Assembly (NCBI GenBank): GCA_964030475.1
Contig: CAXIPT010000013.1
Location: forward strand, 1,222,208 to 1,286,207
DNA length: 64,000 bases
Direction of reading: 5' to 3'
Origin: Tethya wilhelma
Lineage: Eukaryota; Porifera; Demospongiae; Tethyida; Tethyidae
Every line of letters begins with the position of its first letter. Positions within the stretch are counted from its first letter, which is position 1. A program made the translations under genes and the position numbers. This document shows positions 21,130 through 33,795 of the stretch, piece by piece. The notes beneath the pieces were generated by a model, which saw nothing but the letters and a program-made list of their open reading frames with translations, was not told where the DNA came from and made no database searches.

Positions 21130-23362
21130 CTATTAAACCACACTCTGGTTCTGGGCCTAGTAGAGGTAAAAAGGCAAGGCGCCAAGTTTCAGTTGCTACA
21201 TTTAAGCAATGGCAAACAATATATGATCAAGATTACCAGGCAATGTCTTGGCTACGCTGTGTGACAGATGATAAAGACTCATCACTAGTGGACACTTTGA
21301 CTTGTGCAGTTTGCACAATTAAGGTTTGAAGCCAAAATTCGAAGTACAAAGAACTTTTCATATGCTTGGATAACTGGAACAAGCAACCACAGGACAAGTA
21401 CTATTCTAGACCATGCTAAAAGCGATCAACACAAAGCAGCCATGATCCAATTGCGAGCTGAACAAGCAAAAAGTAAGAATTTAAGTATTACAACCTATTC
21501 TACTATAGCAAGGAGTCTTCTTATAAAATGGATAAGAATTTGCAAGACCAAATGCGTAAGAAGTTTGATATATGTTTTGTGATAACGAAGGAAAACATGG
21601 CATTTAGAAAGTACCCTGTACTTCACAAATTAGAAGAACGTCATGGTGTTGACCTTGGTTCATCTTACAGGACCAAAGATTCAGCTAAAAGTTTTACACA
21701 CTATATAGCTGAGGCTCAACGTCAAGATTTAATGGAAGCCTTGTCATCAGCTCATTTTTGCAGTTTTCTGATGGATGGATCAGTTGACGCTGGTAGAATT
21801 GAATATGAAATAGTTGTGATACTGTTTTGCAAGAAAGATGATTCTAGTGAAGAAATTCGTTCGTGTTCCAGTTTCTTTTCTGTTGAAGTACCAACTAATG
21901 CTGATGCCTCAGGCTTGATCAAGTGTCTTGGAAACTCATTGAAAAGACTTGGAATTGATGACATTCTAGATCAAAGTAAGGTGCTTGGAGTAAAAGAAAA
22001 ACCTGTACTTGTTGGAGCTGGAACCGATGGAGCCAGTGTCAACATTGGGGAACAAAATGGTATGAGAGGCACTATACAACGGTCACTACCTTGGTTGATG
22101 TGGGTATGGTGCTATGTACACCGATTAGAACTTGCGTGCAAAGATGCCATGACAAGTAAGCTCTTTAAAGATATTGCAGAGATGCTATTAAGACTGTACT
22201 ACCTCTATGAGAAGTCTGCTAAGAAGTCTAGGGAATTGCTAGATATTGTTCATGATCTTAGTGAAGTTTTTGATTTTTCTAAGGGAGGAGACCTACCTGT
22301 TAGAGCAGCAGGCAGTCGATGGATCACTTATAAACATCGAGCTCTCCAGCGAGTTGTTGACAGATTTGGTGCATATCTCAACCATCTTACGACGCTTTCT
22401 CAAGATAGCTCAACTAAGAGTGAAGACAAAGCACGGCTAACTGGTTACATTCTAAAATGGAGTCAGGCTAGGATTCTGATAGGGTGTGCACTTTATGTGG
22501 ACATTCTGAAGCCACCTTCAATGCTAAGTCTAACCTTGCAAGATGACAATCTTGATTTGGTGCTTGGAATAAAAAACATCCTCAAGACCATCAAAGCCCT
22601 TAAAGCTCTAGCTAGTCAAGATCCTTTGCAGTGGGATACTGTTAAACTTGTGTGCAACAGGATTATGGATGATGAAAGTGGAAATAAGCAGTACCAGGGA
22701 GCTAGTCTGAAGGGATACAGCCCTACCACTTTGGAAAGCTGTAAAGCACAAGCTGTTTCTGATTTGAAGATGTTGGACCAACAAATAAGAGATAGTCTGA
22801 CATCCAGTTATTGAGGAGTATTTTGGTTTTCATTGATACACAAGGGTGGCAGTCCAACACTGATTCTGACAGCAATGAAGATAATGTATTAGAAGAAATC
22901 AAGTCAGCGGTGGAGTGCATCATTTCAACATTTAGGTGTCAACATTTCTACTATTCAGGATGAGTTTGAAGAAGTTGTTGGAGGTACATCTCTCTTGACA
23001 AAATGTGCTACCAGAAAGTATGGTATAAGCTACATGTCTCACCTGATTCTACTAAGTGGCCAAATGTGCTCCTACTTTGTGAACTTGCGTTTAGCCTACC
23101 TTTTTCAAGTGGCCGAGTTGAGAGAATATTTTCATCATTAAAGCTAGTAAAGACAGACAGAAGGACAAGACTGAGCAATTCCACTCTTTGTGATCTTGTA
23201 GTCAACCAAAGTACCAGGCAACCATACAAAATTCGAAACACAGCCTCTCCTTCCTCAACAACAGAAGAAAAAGATGAAGTCTTGGCTTTGGATGACTGGG
23301 ACAATTGGTTTAATGATGAGAGAGAATCAAATTCTGAAGAAGTAGAAATGCTTACTTCATAA
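21130..23362 (+). pseudogene. hAT-type transposase-like gene (ZNF862-like), nearly intact
   Basis: The gene starts in a basic region (KARRQVSVATFKQW, about 21170-21210). A TTF/CxxC-like finger follows (TLTCAVC, ITGTSNHRTSTILDHAKSDQ). The main 428-codon frame, 21528-22814, contains FLMDGSVDAGRIEYE, GAGTDGASVNIGEQNG, WCYVHRLELACKDA and AAGSRWITYKHRALQRVV. After a degraded 190-bp piece, 23003-23362 gives the C-terminal dimerisation block with LLLCELAFSLPFSSGRVERI and LKLVKTDRRTRLS. This order matches ZNF862-like proteins, which derive from hAT transposases. Frameshifts lie near 21322, near 21520 and between 22814 and 23003. Only three lesions suggest a fairly young copy. Termini and target duplication were not identified. 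Confidence 0.8.
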
Positions 23363-24237
23363 CTTAAATTCACTGTTATCCATTATTGTCACTTTTTCTA
23401 ACTATATACGTACATGTATGTTACAATTAAAATTTAATGTGTATTATTTGACTTTTTTTACTATTAAATTATGACTGGCCAACTTTCAAATTGACTGATC
23501 AAAATTTAGAGTAGCCAGACATTTGTCTGGTTGTGTGAAAAAAATTATAATCTACTCTGCTGTGACTTCGAAGCTTGGTGGGCGTGTCCAACCAAGCGTG
23601 TGTTGAGTGTGATTGACTTTTGACCTCTGACCTTTGACCCCTCTGCCACCTAGGTGAGCTCAAAGTGAGTCTGTACAGGAAAAGTTGAATTTGACAGGGC
23701 TGTATAAAGTCCATTTTTCTTCCCTGGTGGAGAGGAGAGAAAGGCAGTGAGGTATGTGAGCTTGTAGGGTGTTTGTGTGTCTTGAATATCATGTTGAGTT
23801 TTTGACTGGGTAGGACTCAGTTTTCCTGTTTACCTGTTATACATTTTGTGAGAGAATGTGGTTGTCAAAAGTGTATACATAGTACAAAAAGCCTTCTACA
23901 GACTTGATGAGCAGTTTTTTGCTTTTTTCAACATACATTTTTTTGTCCATCTGTTGTCTTTCAAGCCGCCTGGTAGTTGTTACCTGTGAGTGAGTGGCAA
24001 TGGCAGAAAAATACATTTTAGAGAGCAACTAAATTTGACCTTTGACCCTTTTGAGCAATAATCAGCCATTTTGAGACCAAATCCTCTCGGCTTTGAGATA
24101 GTATCAAGAGTTTCTATGAGCCTATGAATATCATTACTGTTTTAGTTTGATCCCCGCCCACTCAAAAACCTCTAACCTTAAAAGAGTTGATTGAGGTGAC
24201 ATTTACGATTTCCTGTGGTAAGTTATTCCATAATAAT
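23363..24237. other. No gene recognised
   Basis: Non-coding sequence. Short palindromic stretches such as tagccagacatttgtctgg (about 23514) are present, but no element or gene could be assigned. Confidence 0.4.
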
Positions 24238-24238
24238 T

Positions 24239-25280
24239 CCCAGTACGGTAGTACTGGGTACATAGGAATGGCACGGATGGCCCATTAGCGCAATACAAAT
24301 ATTCACACAAATAACTTCGCAAAAACTGAGCGCTTGACACTAAAAGGCTTCTCAAACTACTATTTAGCTCTTTCTCTCTCTAATGAGCACAAAAACATGG
24401 CCTAAAACCATCGCTGAAGTACCAAACTAAAGTATGCCAAACCTCCATCTTCTTCTTATTCTTCTTCTATCTTCTCACGCCATACCTCAAAGACCATTCA
24501 CTTTTAGAAGCTGATTCTTGAACGAACAAACTTGGTTTCTTTGTCTTCAATCGCTTTTGCCATCGGTTTTTTGTGTCTCTCATTGAGTCGCTAGATACAA
24601 AGAGAAAAGCGCCTTCTCCATATGGCGGCCATTAATTTCTAAACTCATGCATTATTCATAAGCTAGCTTAACGACCCTTTCCATATCCAAGTGCGCGTTA
24701 TTTGGAATCTATTGCAAACATGCAGTGCCCCAAGTTCTGTCCTCTTCTGTGTTCAGTTCTTCAGTAGGGAAGTTATCTGTAGCTAACAAGACACACATAT
24801 AATTGACATAAATCACATTCAGCTTGGGATTTCAGAGTTTCAGCTGTCTGAAAGGCATGACTCAGTACTGCATGTAGGGTTCACTGGTCAGCCTCAGGCT
24901 GGCCCGCGAGACTAAGTTCAGTGTTGGCATTGCGAGTTCTCTACTCAGGCTAACGACTAAATTCAACTGGTATTATAAATAATTATTCAAAAAAAAATGG
25001 AACAAACAAGTACAAAAAACATTAGAAATGTAATGCAAACATAGGAATGACCAAATCGTAAAAAAGTGAGCAAACAAGATAGGAATGGTTGTAAGATTGA
25101 GCAAGTTCATTCCTGTGTCTACAATGTCATTGAGCTCAGTAGGGATATGAACATAAGGTGACACAGTGAAATGAACTCGCTCAATCTTACAACCATTCCT
25201 ATCTTGTTTGCTCACTTTTTTACGATTTGGCCATTCCTATGTTTGCATTACATTTCTAATGTTTTTTGTACTTGTTATTA
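24239..25280 (-). mobile_element. FBR copy, complete, minus strand
   Basis: Reads as a full FBR in reverse: the palindromic tail at 24239-24258, body landmarks (ggcctaaaaccatcgctg, ttcttgaacgaacaaacttg, gcgttatttggaatctattg), then the hairpin at about 25009-25278. The hairpin arms contain agattgagcaagttcat and its near-complement. Length about 1.04 kb. Confidence 0.8.
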
Positions 25281-25322
25281 TAGAAACAGTACTTGGGGGG
25301 AAAAGAGTACAAGTATTGATTT

Positions 25323-25990
25323 GTGCAGGAACAGCTGCAACTTCCAACGTTAGCTGCACGAAGGTCAAATCTAAAGCTTTGTACTCTTTACAGTTATGTT
25401 CATGGGTATGCAGTTCCCCCTTTCACACTTAACTTCAGGTCCTCAAATGACCACTCAGTCCGCAGCCATTACTTAACCTTTTGCTCACACGCAGGAGAGA
25501 CTCATAGTCGCTGTCCCACGATCTGCAACACACCTTACAGGCAAACTTCTGCACCCTCTCAAGAGTTTATTTGTCCTTTTTAAGACAGATCTGGCAAGCA
25601 TATTCTAGGTGTGGTCGAACAATTGAAAGGTATAGTGTCTTGATAGTTTGTTTATCCGCATAGCAGTAAAATTGTCTAAATAACATGCCAACCAGCTTTC
25701 TCGCTTTATGTATTCAATGTGCTTAGACCAGGACAAGTCTGATTAAATTGTTAGGCCAAGGTATTTTTTATATAATCCACAAATTCTATGTGTTGTCCTT
25801 TAAGTAGAAGAGAAGCCATTGGCTGGATCGAATTTCTTCTACAAGTCATGACCATAGCTTCAAATTTCTTCGGGTTAAATGTCAGATAATGATTTTCAAT
25901 CCACCCATCAAGAATGCTGATGTTATTTTGGAAATCATCATGGGTAGAGAGGGGTGTGTACATCAGAATATCGTCAGCATAAAGGACCAA
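25323..25990. pseudogene. LINE reverse transcriptase fragments in opposite orientations
   Basis: On the minus strand, 25990-25751 gives an RT palm piece with LYADDILMYTPL and W..NHYLTFNPKKFEAMVM. Degraded frames running down to about 25500 give SWSKHIEYIK, YLSIVRPHLEYAC-like and RVQKFACKVCCRSWDSDYES. On the plus strand, 25323-25450 gives LQLPTLAARRSNLKLCTLYS followed by YVHGYAVPP, which in CR1/Jockey-like LINEs lies just after the QKFA..D block. The 3' coding part is therefore flipped relative to the RT part. The 5' end is truncated near 25990. Confidence 0.6.
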
Positions 25991-26380
25991 CCTTCCTTCC
26001 TATAGCTGACAAACTTGAATGCGATTTCCAAACAAAAGGCATTCAGCCAGCTTTAATTGTACAGTGCAACTTGACTTCATCTGAACTACGTCCTTTTATA
26101 CTCGTTTGGTGCCTAAAAGCTATTTTAACTAAGAAAATCTATAGGCATTTTAAAACTCTGGTATAAAATACTGTACTTGAATGTAGCCATTTTGATGTAG
26201 GTAAAGGTCGTCAACAGACCACGTGGTTTGCATGCATATGATGCGCATGCGCATCCGGCCAGTGTACTTGAAAGCAGTAGCTCATGCTTTTTGTAGAGAC
26301 TGACCAGTCTCTGAAAGCTTATACTCCATTGCAATTGAGCACCTTAGTGTTAAAAAAAGTGAACATGCAAACAAAACTTA
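25991..26380. other. No gene recognised
   Basis: Short frames only. Includes a palindromic gcatgcatatgatgcgcatgc-type stretch near 26230, cause unknown. Confidence 0.35.
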
Positions 26381-26726
26381 GTATAGTAAAAAATTAGCAG
26401 TGTAGGAATTAATGGGCAATGCTGTAAAAAGGAAGGAAACAAGGCTGGGACTTTAAATTTCGGCACATGACTATAATATACTTCATTTTTATTTCCAAGC
26501 TCACATAGGTTACTTTAGTCTAGCTCGATAGACTAAGGTTACCTGTATACCTTCTAATTTAAACCATGACTTAATTGGAATCAGAATTTAATCATGATTC
26601 TATATGATAGAGACCACGGAAATGAAAAGGTCATGTGCCGAAATTTAAAGTCCCAGCCTTGTTTAATTTCTTTTTACAGCATTGCCCATTCCTTCACTGC
26701 TAATTTTTATGAAATTTTTACTATAC
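26381..26726. mobile_element. Inverted-repeat MITE (gtatagtaaaaa ends)
   Basis: 346 bp with long arms. The left begins gtatagtaaaaaattagcag and continues with gggcaatgctgtaaaaag and tttcggcacatgac. The right carries the reverse complements, ending tttttactatac. A related copy is at 42392-43160 and the right arm of another is in the tandem duplicate. Confidence 0.8.
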
Positions 26727-27337
26727 CTGTGTAATAATCATGTGTGATTGCGAGTTAATTTGCCATATGCTCTACGTTTAAAAAGATGATGTTCGACAGG
26801 GTTGCATTTAGAAAATCGAGTGAGAGGGGGCAAAAATTAACCAAAGAAACAGAAACTAAGCGGGGCAGATGGAACGCATGTAGTGTGTTCCGATGTGAGT
26901 GGCACTAAGTCCTAAGGAGGGTCCAATTTTGAATTCAGGGACTTGTGAGATTGATTCTTCTGTGTATTCTCTATCCGCTCATTGTGTAGCTACACAATGC
27001 CATTTTCTTGGATGAAGTTAATTGATAAAGACTATATAGAGATTGCATAAAGGACTTAATTGGACAGCTATAAGCTTGTCAAATCTGATGACAGTGGTTA
27101 TAGCTATAGAGATAAAGAATGCTCCATTAGTGAATATAGACAGAGAGCTGTTTAGACAATGTGATTGAATCACACAATGCCATACTGTATTCAATAAGTG
27201 TTGAAACTCAAGAGGGGCACTTGGTTTTCAAGGGGGGGCAAATGCCCCCGCCCGCCCCTGCTAAATGCAACCCTGTTTGATCAGTAAACCCTTTTGAATT
27301 CAAGTGTCATTGGGTAGATAGGGCGAGTACAGGTACA

Positions 27338-28985
27338 TGGGTCATTCCATTTCGATTCAACAACATTTCGCAAGTGACCTCCTTGAAATTCCACCGAACT
27401 TGGTACAGTTGTAGTGTGTAATAAGACATTATTCAGAATAAAATATTAGGCCCTCAATTTCTATGGCTTCTGAGTAATGGGTATTCAAAAATCAAGCTTT
27501 TTCGTAGATTTTGCTCTACACCTTAGCCTTGATACAGCTATAACTCTCTAATAAAGCTTCGATAGGACAAATGTTTAGTACCATCATGTTGCCCATAAAA
27601 TTCCCTTTCAGATGAAATATTGTATGGCTTCATCCGATTAAGTGGTCAGAGAACTACTATTACTTCAATTTGACCTATGACCTTTCTGAAAAAGTGCTGA
27701 CTCATTTTTTTTTATTTTCAAACATTACCATTCTTAGGCATTAAACTACTGTTTGACCGAGTTTGGTTATGGGGTCTCAATGGGCTCAACTACTAAGTGA
27801 TAGGAGACTGTTAGGGCTGCATGCAAAAGTTACTAAATCCATTTCGTACAAAGTAATAATGCTTGCTACTTGGACTACTAGCTTTTAGAACACCTACTCT
27901 ATTCAAATTATGGTACTTCCCATCCCACTCCCATCTGGGTGGGGTCATATCCCTCGTAGATCCTTCAATCCCCCAATCTAGACTCAAGCTAGCCATGCAT
28001 GGGATCCGGCTGCTCCATGCTGTAGTTAGGTATTAATAACATGTTTGTTTCAACTCAGTAAAAAGATTATTTTTTCTCGAAAAGGTAAATTTCTTATTTG
28101 AACAGGCTTATTGGGTTATGAAGATGCTGCGGCAACAAAATTAGCCCAAACCTGATTAATTTCACTGAGCTTACACGCAAAACATAACCATGCATGCACG
28201 AACTAATTAATTATTAAAATTAATGCAATGGGATTAACAGACAAAAATAAAATGAGACAGCAACTTACTATCATTGAAACAGGTTTACAAGTCCAAGGAT
28301 TGTTGTATATACTCTAACAATTAGGGAACAGAAAAGAGTGGTTTGGGGGGTGGGGGTTGGGGTGGGAGTGGGAGGGATTAAGGGATCCATAAGGGATAGG
28401 ATTAAGGTGGAGAGGGGCATAATTTAAGTACAGCATGTGTTTTGAAGGCTACAAGTCAAAGTAAGAGGTCAGTCTTTCTTTGTACATAATGATTTTCACT
28501 GTTGTACGCAACCACCTAACAACCTCCCATCATTTAGTAGTATCTATTTTCCGAGACCCCATAACCAAACTCGGTCAAACAGTAGTTTAATACCTAAGAA
28601 TGGTAATGTTTGAAAATAAACAAAAATTTGAGTTAGCACTTTTTCAGAAAGGTCATAGGTCAAATTGAAGTTCTCTAACCACTTGATCGGATGAAGCCAT
28701 ACAATATTTCATCTGAAAGGGAATTTTATGGGCAACATGATGGTACTAAACATTTCTCCTATCGAAGCTTTACTAGAAGGTTATGGCTGTATCAAGGCTA
28801 AAATGTAGAGCAAATCTCCGAAAAAGCTTGATTTTTGAATACCCATTACTCAGAAGCCATAGAAGTTGAGGGCCTAATATTTTATTTTGAATAATGTCTT
28901 ATTACACACTACAACTGTATCAAGTTTGGTGGAATTTCAAGGAGGTCACTTGCGAAATGTTGTTAAATCGAAATGGAATGACCCA
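27338..28985. repeat. Long inverted repeat, about 435-440-bp arms
   Basis: The left arm (27338-27778) and right arm (28553-28985) are reverse complements over essentially their whole length. Examples are gggtcattccatttcgattc against its complement at 28960-28985, and ccgagtttggttatggggtc against gaccccataaccaaactcgg. Arm identity is high, with scattered differences and small indels. The 774-bp loop shows no recognised coding domain and contains a G-rich tract. It may be a foldback or long-TIR element. No clear target duplication was seen. Confidence 0.85.
28340..28377 (+). repeat. G-rich tract in the loop of the inverted repeat
   Basis: Six runs of three to six G within about 38 bp (tttggggggtgggggttggg and onwards), compatible with G-quadruplex formation on the plus strand. 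Confidence 0.6.
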
Positions 28986-29549
28986 CATATAGAGTCTAGA
29001 ACTGAATTCTTTACACTGTACGCTTAAACACTGTACTATTAAGTATTTACATTTTGAGTGACAAAAAAACTTATTACAGTAATAATTTATACACCAATAA
29101 CAATGAACCAAAAATAAGCATAACTGAATGAAAATAGGGGAAATGATCACAAATTTGTGTGAGATAACATCACAGGCAGAAAGTCTGCCAGTTATACAGT
29201 ATACAATCCGCTGAGGTGATTGCTAATTCAATTTATAACAATTAAAATTACTTATTAGCTGACAGCTTGAAGTAAATGAATCGTATCACTGTTATCAAAC
29301 ACAATCGACAATGCTTTAGATTCACTCTGTCTGATCTCTGATAGGATAGCAGCATCTTGAATACATAAAATAAAGTAATCCTGTTATAAAAACAAAGAAA
29401 ATGACATATTAGTTAATCTAGAGGTGATACAGCAAGTAATGGTTAGACTGACTCTGAATCAATTACTTTTGCATGCATACACTAATGCAGCAAACGCAAA
29501 AGCAAGAATATTGTAGATGTAAAACTATAATCAATCTGCTAAACACATA
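28986..29549. other. AT-rich stretch, nothing recognised
   Basis: AT-rich sequence with only short frames; no gene or repeat identified. Confidence 0.4.
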
Positions 29550-30166
29550 CTAGAAACTTAATTTCATGCTAGAATCCTGTACCACAACCATTCGCCAGCT
29601 GATACCATTATTTTTGATAATTTGAGAGTTTTAAGACTGTTTCACAAATATCTAGGTGTTATATTGTTATCTGATCTTTTCTAGTTCATGTATCCGTTGG
29701 AAAGCCAGAAAAGTTCTTGGGCTTTTTTTATATAGGAGCTATACACAGGCACTAGCAGTAAACTACTTCTTGAACTGTATCAATCTGTAGTGAGACCTCA
29801 TCTCAAACATGCCAATAGTTTAGAATCTGCACCTTTGAAGGATATTGAAAGCATAGTTGTCTAAAAATTTGTGTTAAGACTTGCTGCACAATGGTGGGAT
29901 AGAACTGGATGAGCTTCAATTGCTAAAGTTATTTTTGAAAAATACTACACTGTCAGTTAAACTTAATATGCATGATACTTAAAATGGTTATTAGTCTTTT
30001 GCATTTTCTAATCTGCTTATGCCATCTACATCCACTACTACCAGTTAGAACTGTCAGTGTTTATATGAACACGCCTTTGCCAATACTAACTTTACTATTT
30101 CCTCTCATTCATGCCAAGCATAATAACATGAAACTCTTCAACATGCAGAAGATATTTAACATTTGA
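29550..30166 (+). pseudogene. Decayed LINE RT C-terminal region
   Basis: Plus frames with many stops still read HKYLGVIL near 29640, then KLLLELYQSVVRPHLKHAN (about 29763-29820) and KFVLRLAAQWWD (about 29870). This is the region downstream of the RT palm in CR1/Jockey-type LINEs. The open tail at 29972-30166 probably continues it. It is older and more degraded than the LINE at 4-8 kb. Confidence 0.6.
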
Positions 30167-30510
30167 TAATGTATGACATTTCAAAACCTCTTTATGTATA
30201 TTATCAAAAGTCCATAACCCGCCTAGAAAAGGGGAGGAGTATGCAATGGTAGTATTGCATAGTAGTGAATGTGAAATTTTGATTAGTGTGGGTGTAGTTG
30301 TCTAGTAATGAAACTATTAAATATACTTTAATCTTAATATGGAAGAATGATGTAATAGTTCACGCTAAGTTTAGTTGCACAGCTGTTCTGGATCATTCAC
30401 ATGCACAAGATCTTGGGCAAAGCTAGCTTTGTATACTACCTAGAAAGTGGCGCCTAGGCAAAGCCTGCCCTTTCAGCAAGTCACTGACTAATAACTGAGC
30501 GAACCAAACN

Positions 30511-31220
30511 ATAATATCAGTATAATACAGTTTTTAGCCTGAGCCGGCAGAGAACTTGATCCCGGCTACAGTACAGTCATGCCTTTTACACAGTTGAAAC
30601 ACTGAAATCCGAAGTTGAATCTGATATATATGTGTCTTGTTAGCTATAGATAACTTCCCTACTGAAGAACTGAACACAGAGAACGAGAAAATAGGACAGA
30701 GCTAAGCTTGGAGTACTGCTTGTGACGGGCATCTTGCAATAAATTCCAAATAACGCGCACTTGAATATGGAAAGGGTCGTTAAGCTAGCTAGCTTATGAA
30801 TAATTTATGGTTTACAAATAATGGTTGCCATACAGAGAAAGCGCTTTTCGTCTTGTATTGAGCCACTCGACGAGTGACACAGAAAACCGATGCCAAAAGC
30901 GAATGAAGACCAACATACCAAGTTTATTCGTTCAAGAATTAGCTTCTATAAGTGTACAGTCTTCGAGAAAAGCCGTGACATAACAGAAGAAGAAGAAGAA
31001 GATGGAGAAAACTGGAGGTTTGGCATATTTTAGTTTGATACTTTAGCGATGGTTTTAGGCCATGTTTTTGGGCTTGTTAGAAAGAGAATGAACTAAATAG
31101 TAGCTTGAGAAGCCTTTTAGTGCCAAGCGCCCGGTTTTTGCAGAGTTATTTGCGTGAATATTTGTATTGTGCTAATGGCCATCCGTGCCATTCCTATGTA
31201 CCCAGTACTACCGTACTGGG
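30511..31220 (+). mobile_element. FBR copy, body and tail, starting at an N
   Basis: Begins abruptly after the single N at 30510, inside the FBR body (ataatatcagt.. cctgagc), and runs to the complete palindromic tail at 31201-31220. The hairpin expected immediately upstream is missing, which suggests an assembly collapse at the N. Confidence 0.75.
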
Positions 31221-32040
31221 AATATTCGCGTTTGACACCCACTTAACTTACACAGAATTTGACATCATTCAGTCAAAATGCCTATGCAATACTTATATGT
31301 ATGTTGTTTTGTACTCTTACTAATACACTCTTGCTGCTACAAGAAACATCCAACTCTGACTCACTTGACAGCTATTAGCTACTGGCTTTTCCCAAAATTA
31401 GCAAAAACGTTGCATGAGGCTACTACACTACTAAAGCAAACATAAGTACATTGCCAGCATACAATGAAAGCACCTACGGTGCATAAGCCTCAGCGCAAAC
31501 TAAATCAACAAAACTATACAAAATCATGAATGTGATCGGGCACTGAGTACTGAGACCACTAATACAACAAGGCCCAGCCACCTGGTCAATCTCAAACTCC
31601 AACATAAAATATGGATTTATATAGTGAGCTTTGGCCAGCCAAGTCATTATTCTCAGTTTAGCCAGTGAATGCTGGTAAAACTGTGATGACCAAATGATGT
31701 CTTACACAGTGACCCAGGAATCTGGTGCTAAGTAAGGAGTACAGTGGTGTTCTGGCACAGACAAAACACACACAACCAAGTGTATAGCTCAGTTACTTAC
31801 CTGTCCAAGCAGAAGACAAGTGAGACAGCCTATAAGCCAACTGAGGCAAGCACAATGCAGTCTATGCTTTACTGCATTCCTAGATAACGCACACTATACG
31901 TGATGGGTGTGGTCTCGAAGCTAAGAAGCTAAAAAGCGCTCAAAGAAGCACAAAAGCGTCAGATCTCAGACTTCGATTTATGAACGTAAGTACCTTCTAT
32001 TTTGACTCTTGAGCTGCCGTTCTTCAGATTATCCAGTAAC

Positions 32041-32064
32041 AGACACACACACACACACACACAC
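32041..32064 (+). repeat. (AC)n microsatellite
   Basis: Twelve AC units following ccagtaacag. The same context with a broken AC run appears near 40755, so the microsatellite is part of a dispersed repeat. Confidence 0.8.
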
Positions 32065-32674
32065 AAAACGACTACCGTAACCCTCTGTACGTGCTATGCA
32101 CGCGCTGAGGCTTAATAAGCTAACTGGTAAGGCACACAGCAATGTGCTAAACACTCTAAGCAAACAAGGACATGACAGCACATCAAAGAATGGAACAAAT
32201 ATAACAATTCTTAATCAATTATAATTCTAAGGCACAAGTGGCAAAAGAACACTAACTAACTTAACCTTTGTGAAATCGAGAAGAAGTTTGAAGAAAGAAA
32301 CTAATTGTGAAAATGATGGTCGTTTTTCTGGTGTAGAATTCCAACACAACAAGAGGAGGAAATACCTGCAAACAAATTGAATCACATGGTTTAGAGTCTA
32401 ATTATGAATTAATCACACAAGTAGGTTGTAGGGGCTAATTACACGAGGTATATGGAAAATCGTATAGCTCAAGCAAGCTGCAAAATTACTTATCTTTGTA
32501 TCCAGCCAACTAAAAACTCAAGTTCTATTAGTTACAACATAGGAGAGCTATTGAGCTACAAATTAGCTGTTTAACACTATTCTTTTTCACTAAACTAGGG
32601 AGAATACAGGCTGTAAAGAGAATGTAGACAGTGACAACAACAGAATTGGCCTAAGATAAATGACACCTAGACAC

Positions 32675-32800
32675 TAGTTGCTACAAGTAAACTTAACTAC
32701 AGATTCATTCGTATTCCAACCAAAAAGTGCGATAGAGTAGTTGCTACAAGTAAACTTAACTACAGATTCATTCGTATTCCAACCAAAAAGTGCGATAGAG
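32675..32800 (+). repeat. 63-bp tandem duplication
   Basis: Two apparently identical units beginning tagttgctacaagtaaactt and ending gtgcgatagag. Confidence 0.9.
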
Positions 32801-33029
32801 TAGTTGGGACCAATCTTTCAAAAAAGAAGTGTAGCACAGGTAGAACATTATTTTAAGCTTATGAGTCTGCAGTTACTTGCTGCACTTAATTCTGTCAGGA
32901 CATAGCTCAAAACGAGCGCTGCTCTCCATTCTGCTTTCACTGACTTGCTACGACATATTTTTTAAAAAAAATTTAGTCTAGTGTTGTTACTATGTAGTGG
33001 TTTCTAAGGATGTGATAATTAAGTCGTTG

Positions 33030-33236
33030 AAAGTCGTCAAAAGTTTTGTAGCACACTTTAGATCAGCACTATATTTGCAGTTGATTATGAGTTGACTTCA
33101 AAAGCAAAATTGATTTGGTTAGAATTGATCTAGTGAGAAGTTGATTGACAACAATATTGATCTTGTGCAAAGTTGAACTAATACAAGTTGATCACATGGG
33201 AGTTGATCTCGCGAAAATTGATCTCGTGTGCGCAAC
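33030..33236 (+). mobile_element. Solo arm of the 931-bp inverted-repeat element
   Basis: Matches the right part of the element at 40439-41369 almost base for base (ttttgtagcacactttagat ... gatctcgcgaaaattgatc), ending in gtgtgcgcaaccca. The other arm is absent. Confidence 0.75.
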
Positions 33237-33428
33237 CCAGTCACTTTGAGGTGAAGTTAGCAGCTTTGAGTAGACCAGTCTGACCTCCAGTAATACCTCA
33301 ACCCTTTCTCTGCTTGTCACCAACCATATTTCACCTCAGCTGGCCGTTCTGTAGCAGCCACAAAAGATTTCACTCTGATCTGCCACGTGTACAAATTATT
33401 ATCTACTCGCGTTCAATACTAAATAAAC

Positions 33429-33459
33429 NNNNNNNNNNNNNNNNNNNNNNNNNNNNNNN
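33429..33459. other. Assembly gap (31 N)
   Basis: Run of N. Frames reading across it are artefacts. Confidence 0.95.
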
Positions 33460-33589
33460 AAAATATTATCTACGAGGAAAAGCAACACTAACACTGTCTT
33501 CTTGAAGTCTTCCGAAGTTTCTTTGAAGCGCTGGAGTATCTTTTCAGAGTCTTGAACAGCTCCTAGGGTAATATGAAGGGGAAAACCGA

Positions 33590-33625
33590 GGGAAATATAC
33601 ATATTGCCCTCGGTTTTCTCCTTGC
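33590..33625. repeat. Short palindrome ccgagggaaatatacatat
   Basis: The string aaaaccgagggaaatatac is followed by a mirrored gccctcggttttctcc, making a hairpin of about 45 bp. A similar hairpin (gagagggaaatatacatat..ccctcttg) occurs at 62687-62717. Confidence 0.5.
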
Positions 33626-33795
33626 TCACGTTTCTTCACGTTATACACCATGAAAAAATGTGTTAATACTATGGCTTCCCGGGATACAAATAATTGTGGA
33701 TACTCCATTTTTGGAGAGTGCCCAAAATCACTGTTTTTCTAGTGTCTTTAGCTTTTAATAGCGCTTCTAGCCAGTTATTAGTAAACTATAGAAGT

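Larger units (their letters stand above)
31221..33028. other. No gene recognised; repeats and a possible degraded element
   Basis: The string gcataagcctcagcgc near 31488 recurs in inverse form near 32105 (gcgctgaggcttaataagc), suggesting an inverted-repeat element of about 630 bp. A related gcttatgcaccaacggtgcc occurs at 58937. No coding exon was identified with confidence. Confidence 0.4.

Noticed and set aside
28920..29150. Minus-strand hydrophobic frame resembling a membrane protein
   Set aside because: Composition follows AT-rich codons, and it partly overlaps the inverted-repeat arm.
33314..33629. Frames crossing 33429-33459
   Set aside because: They read through a run of N and have no motif.
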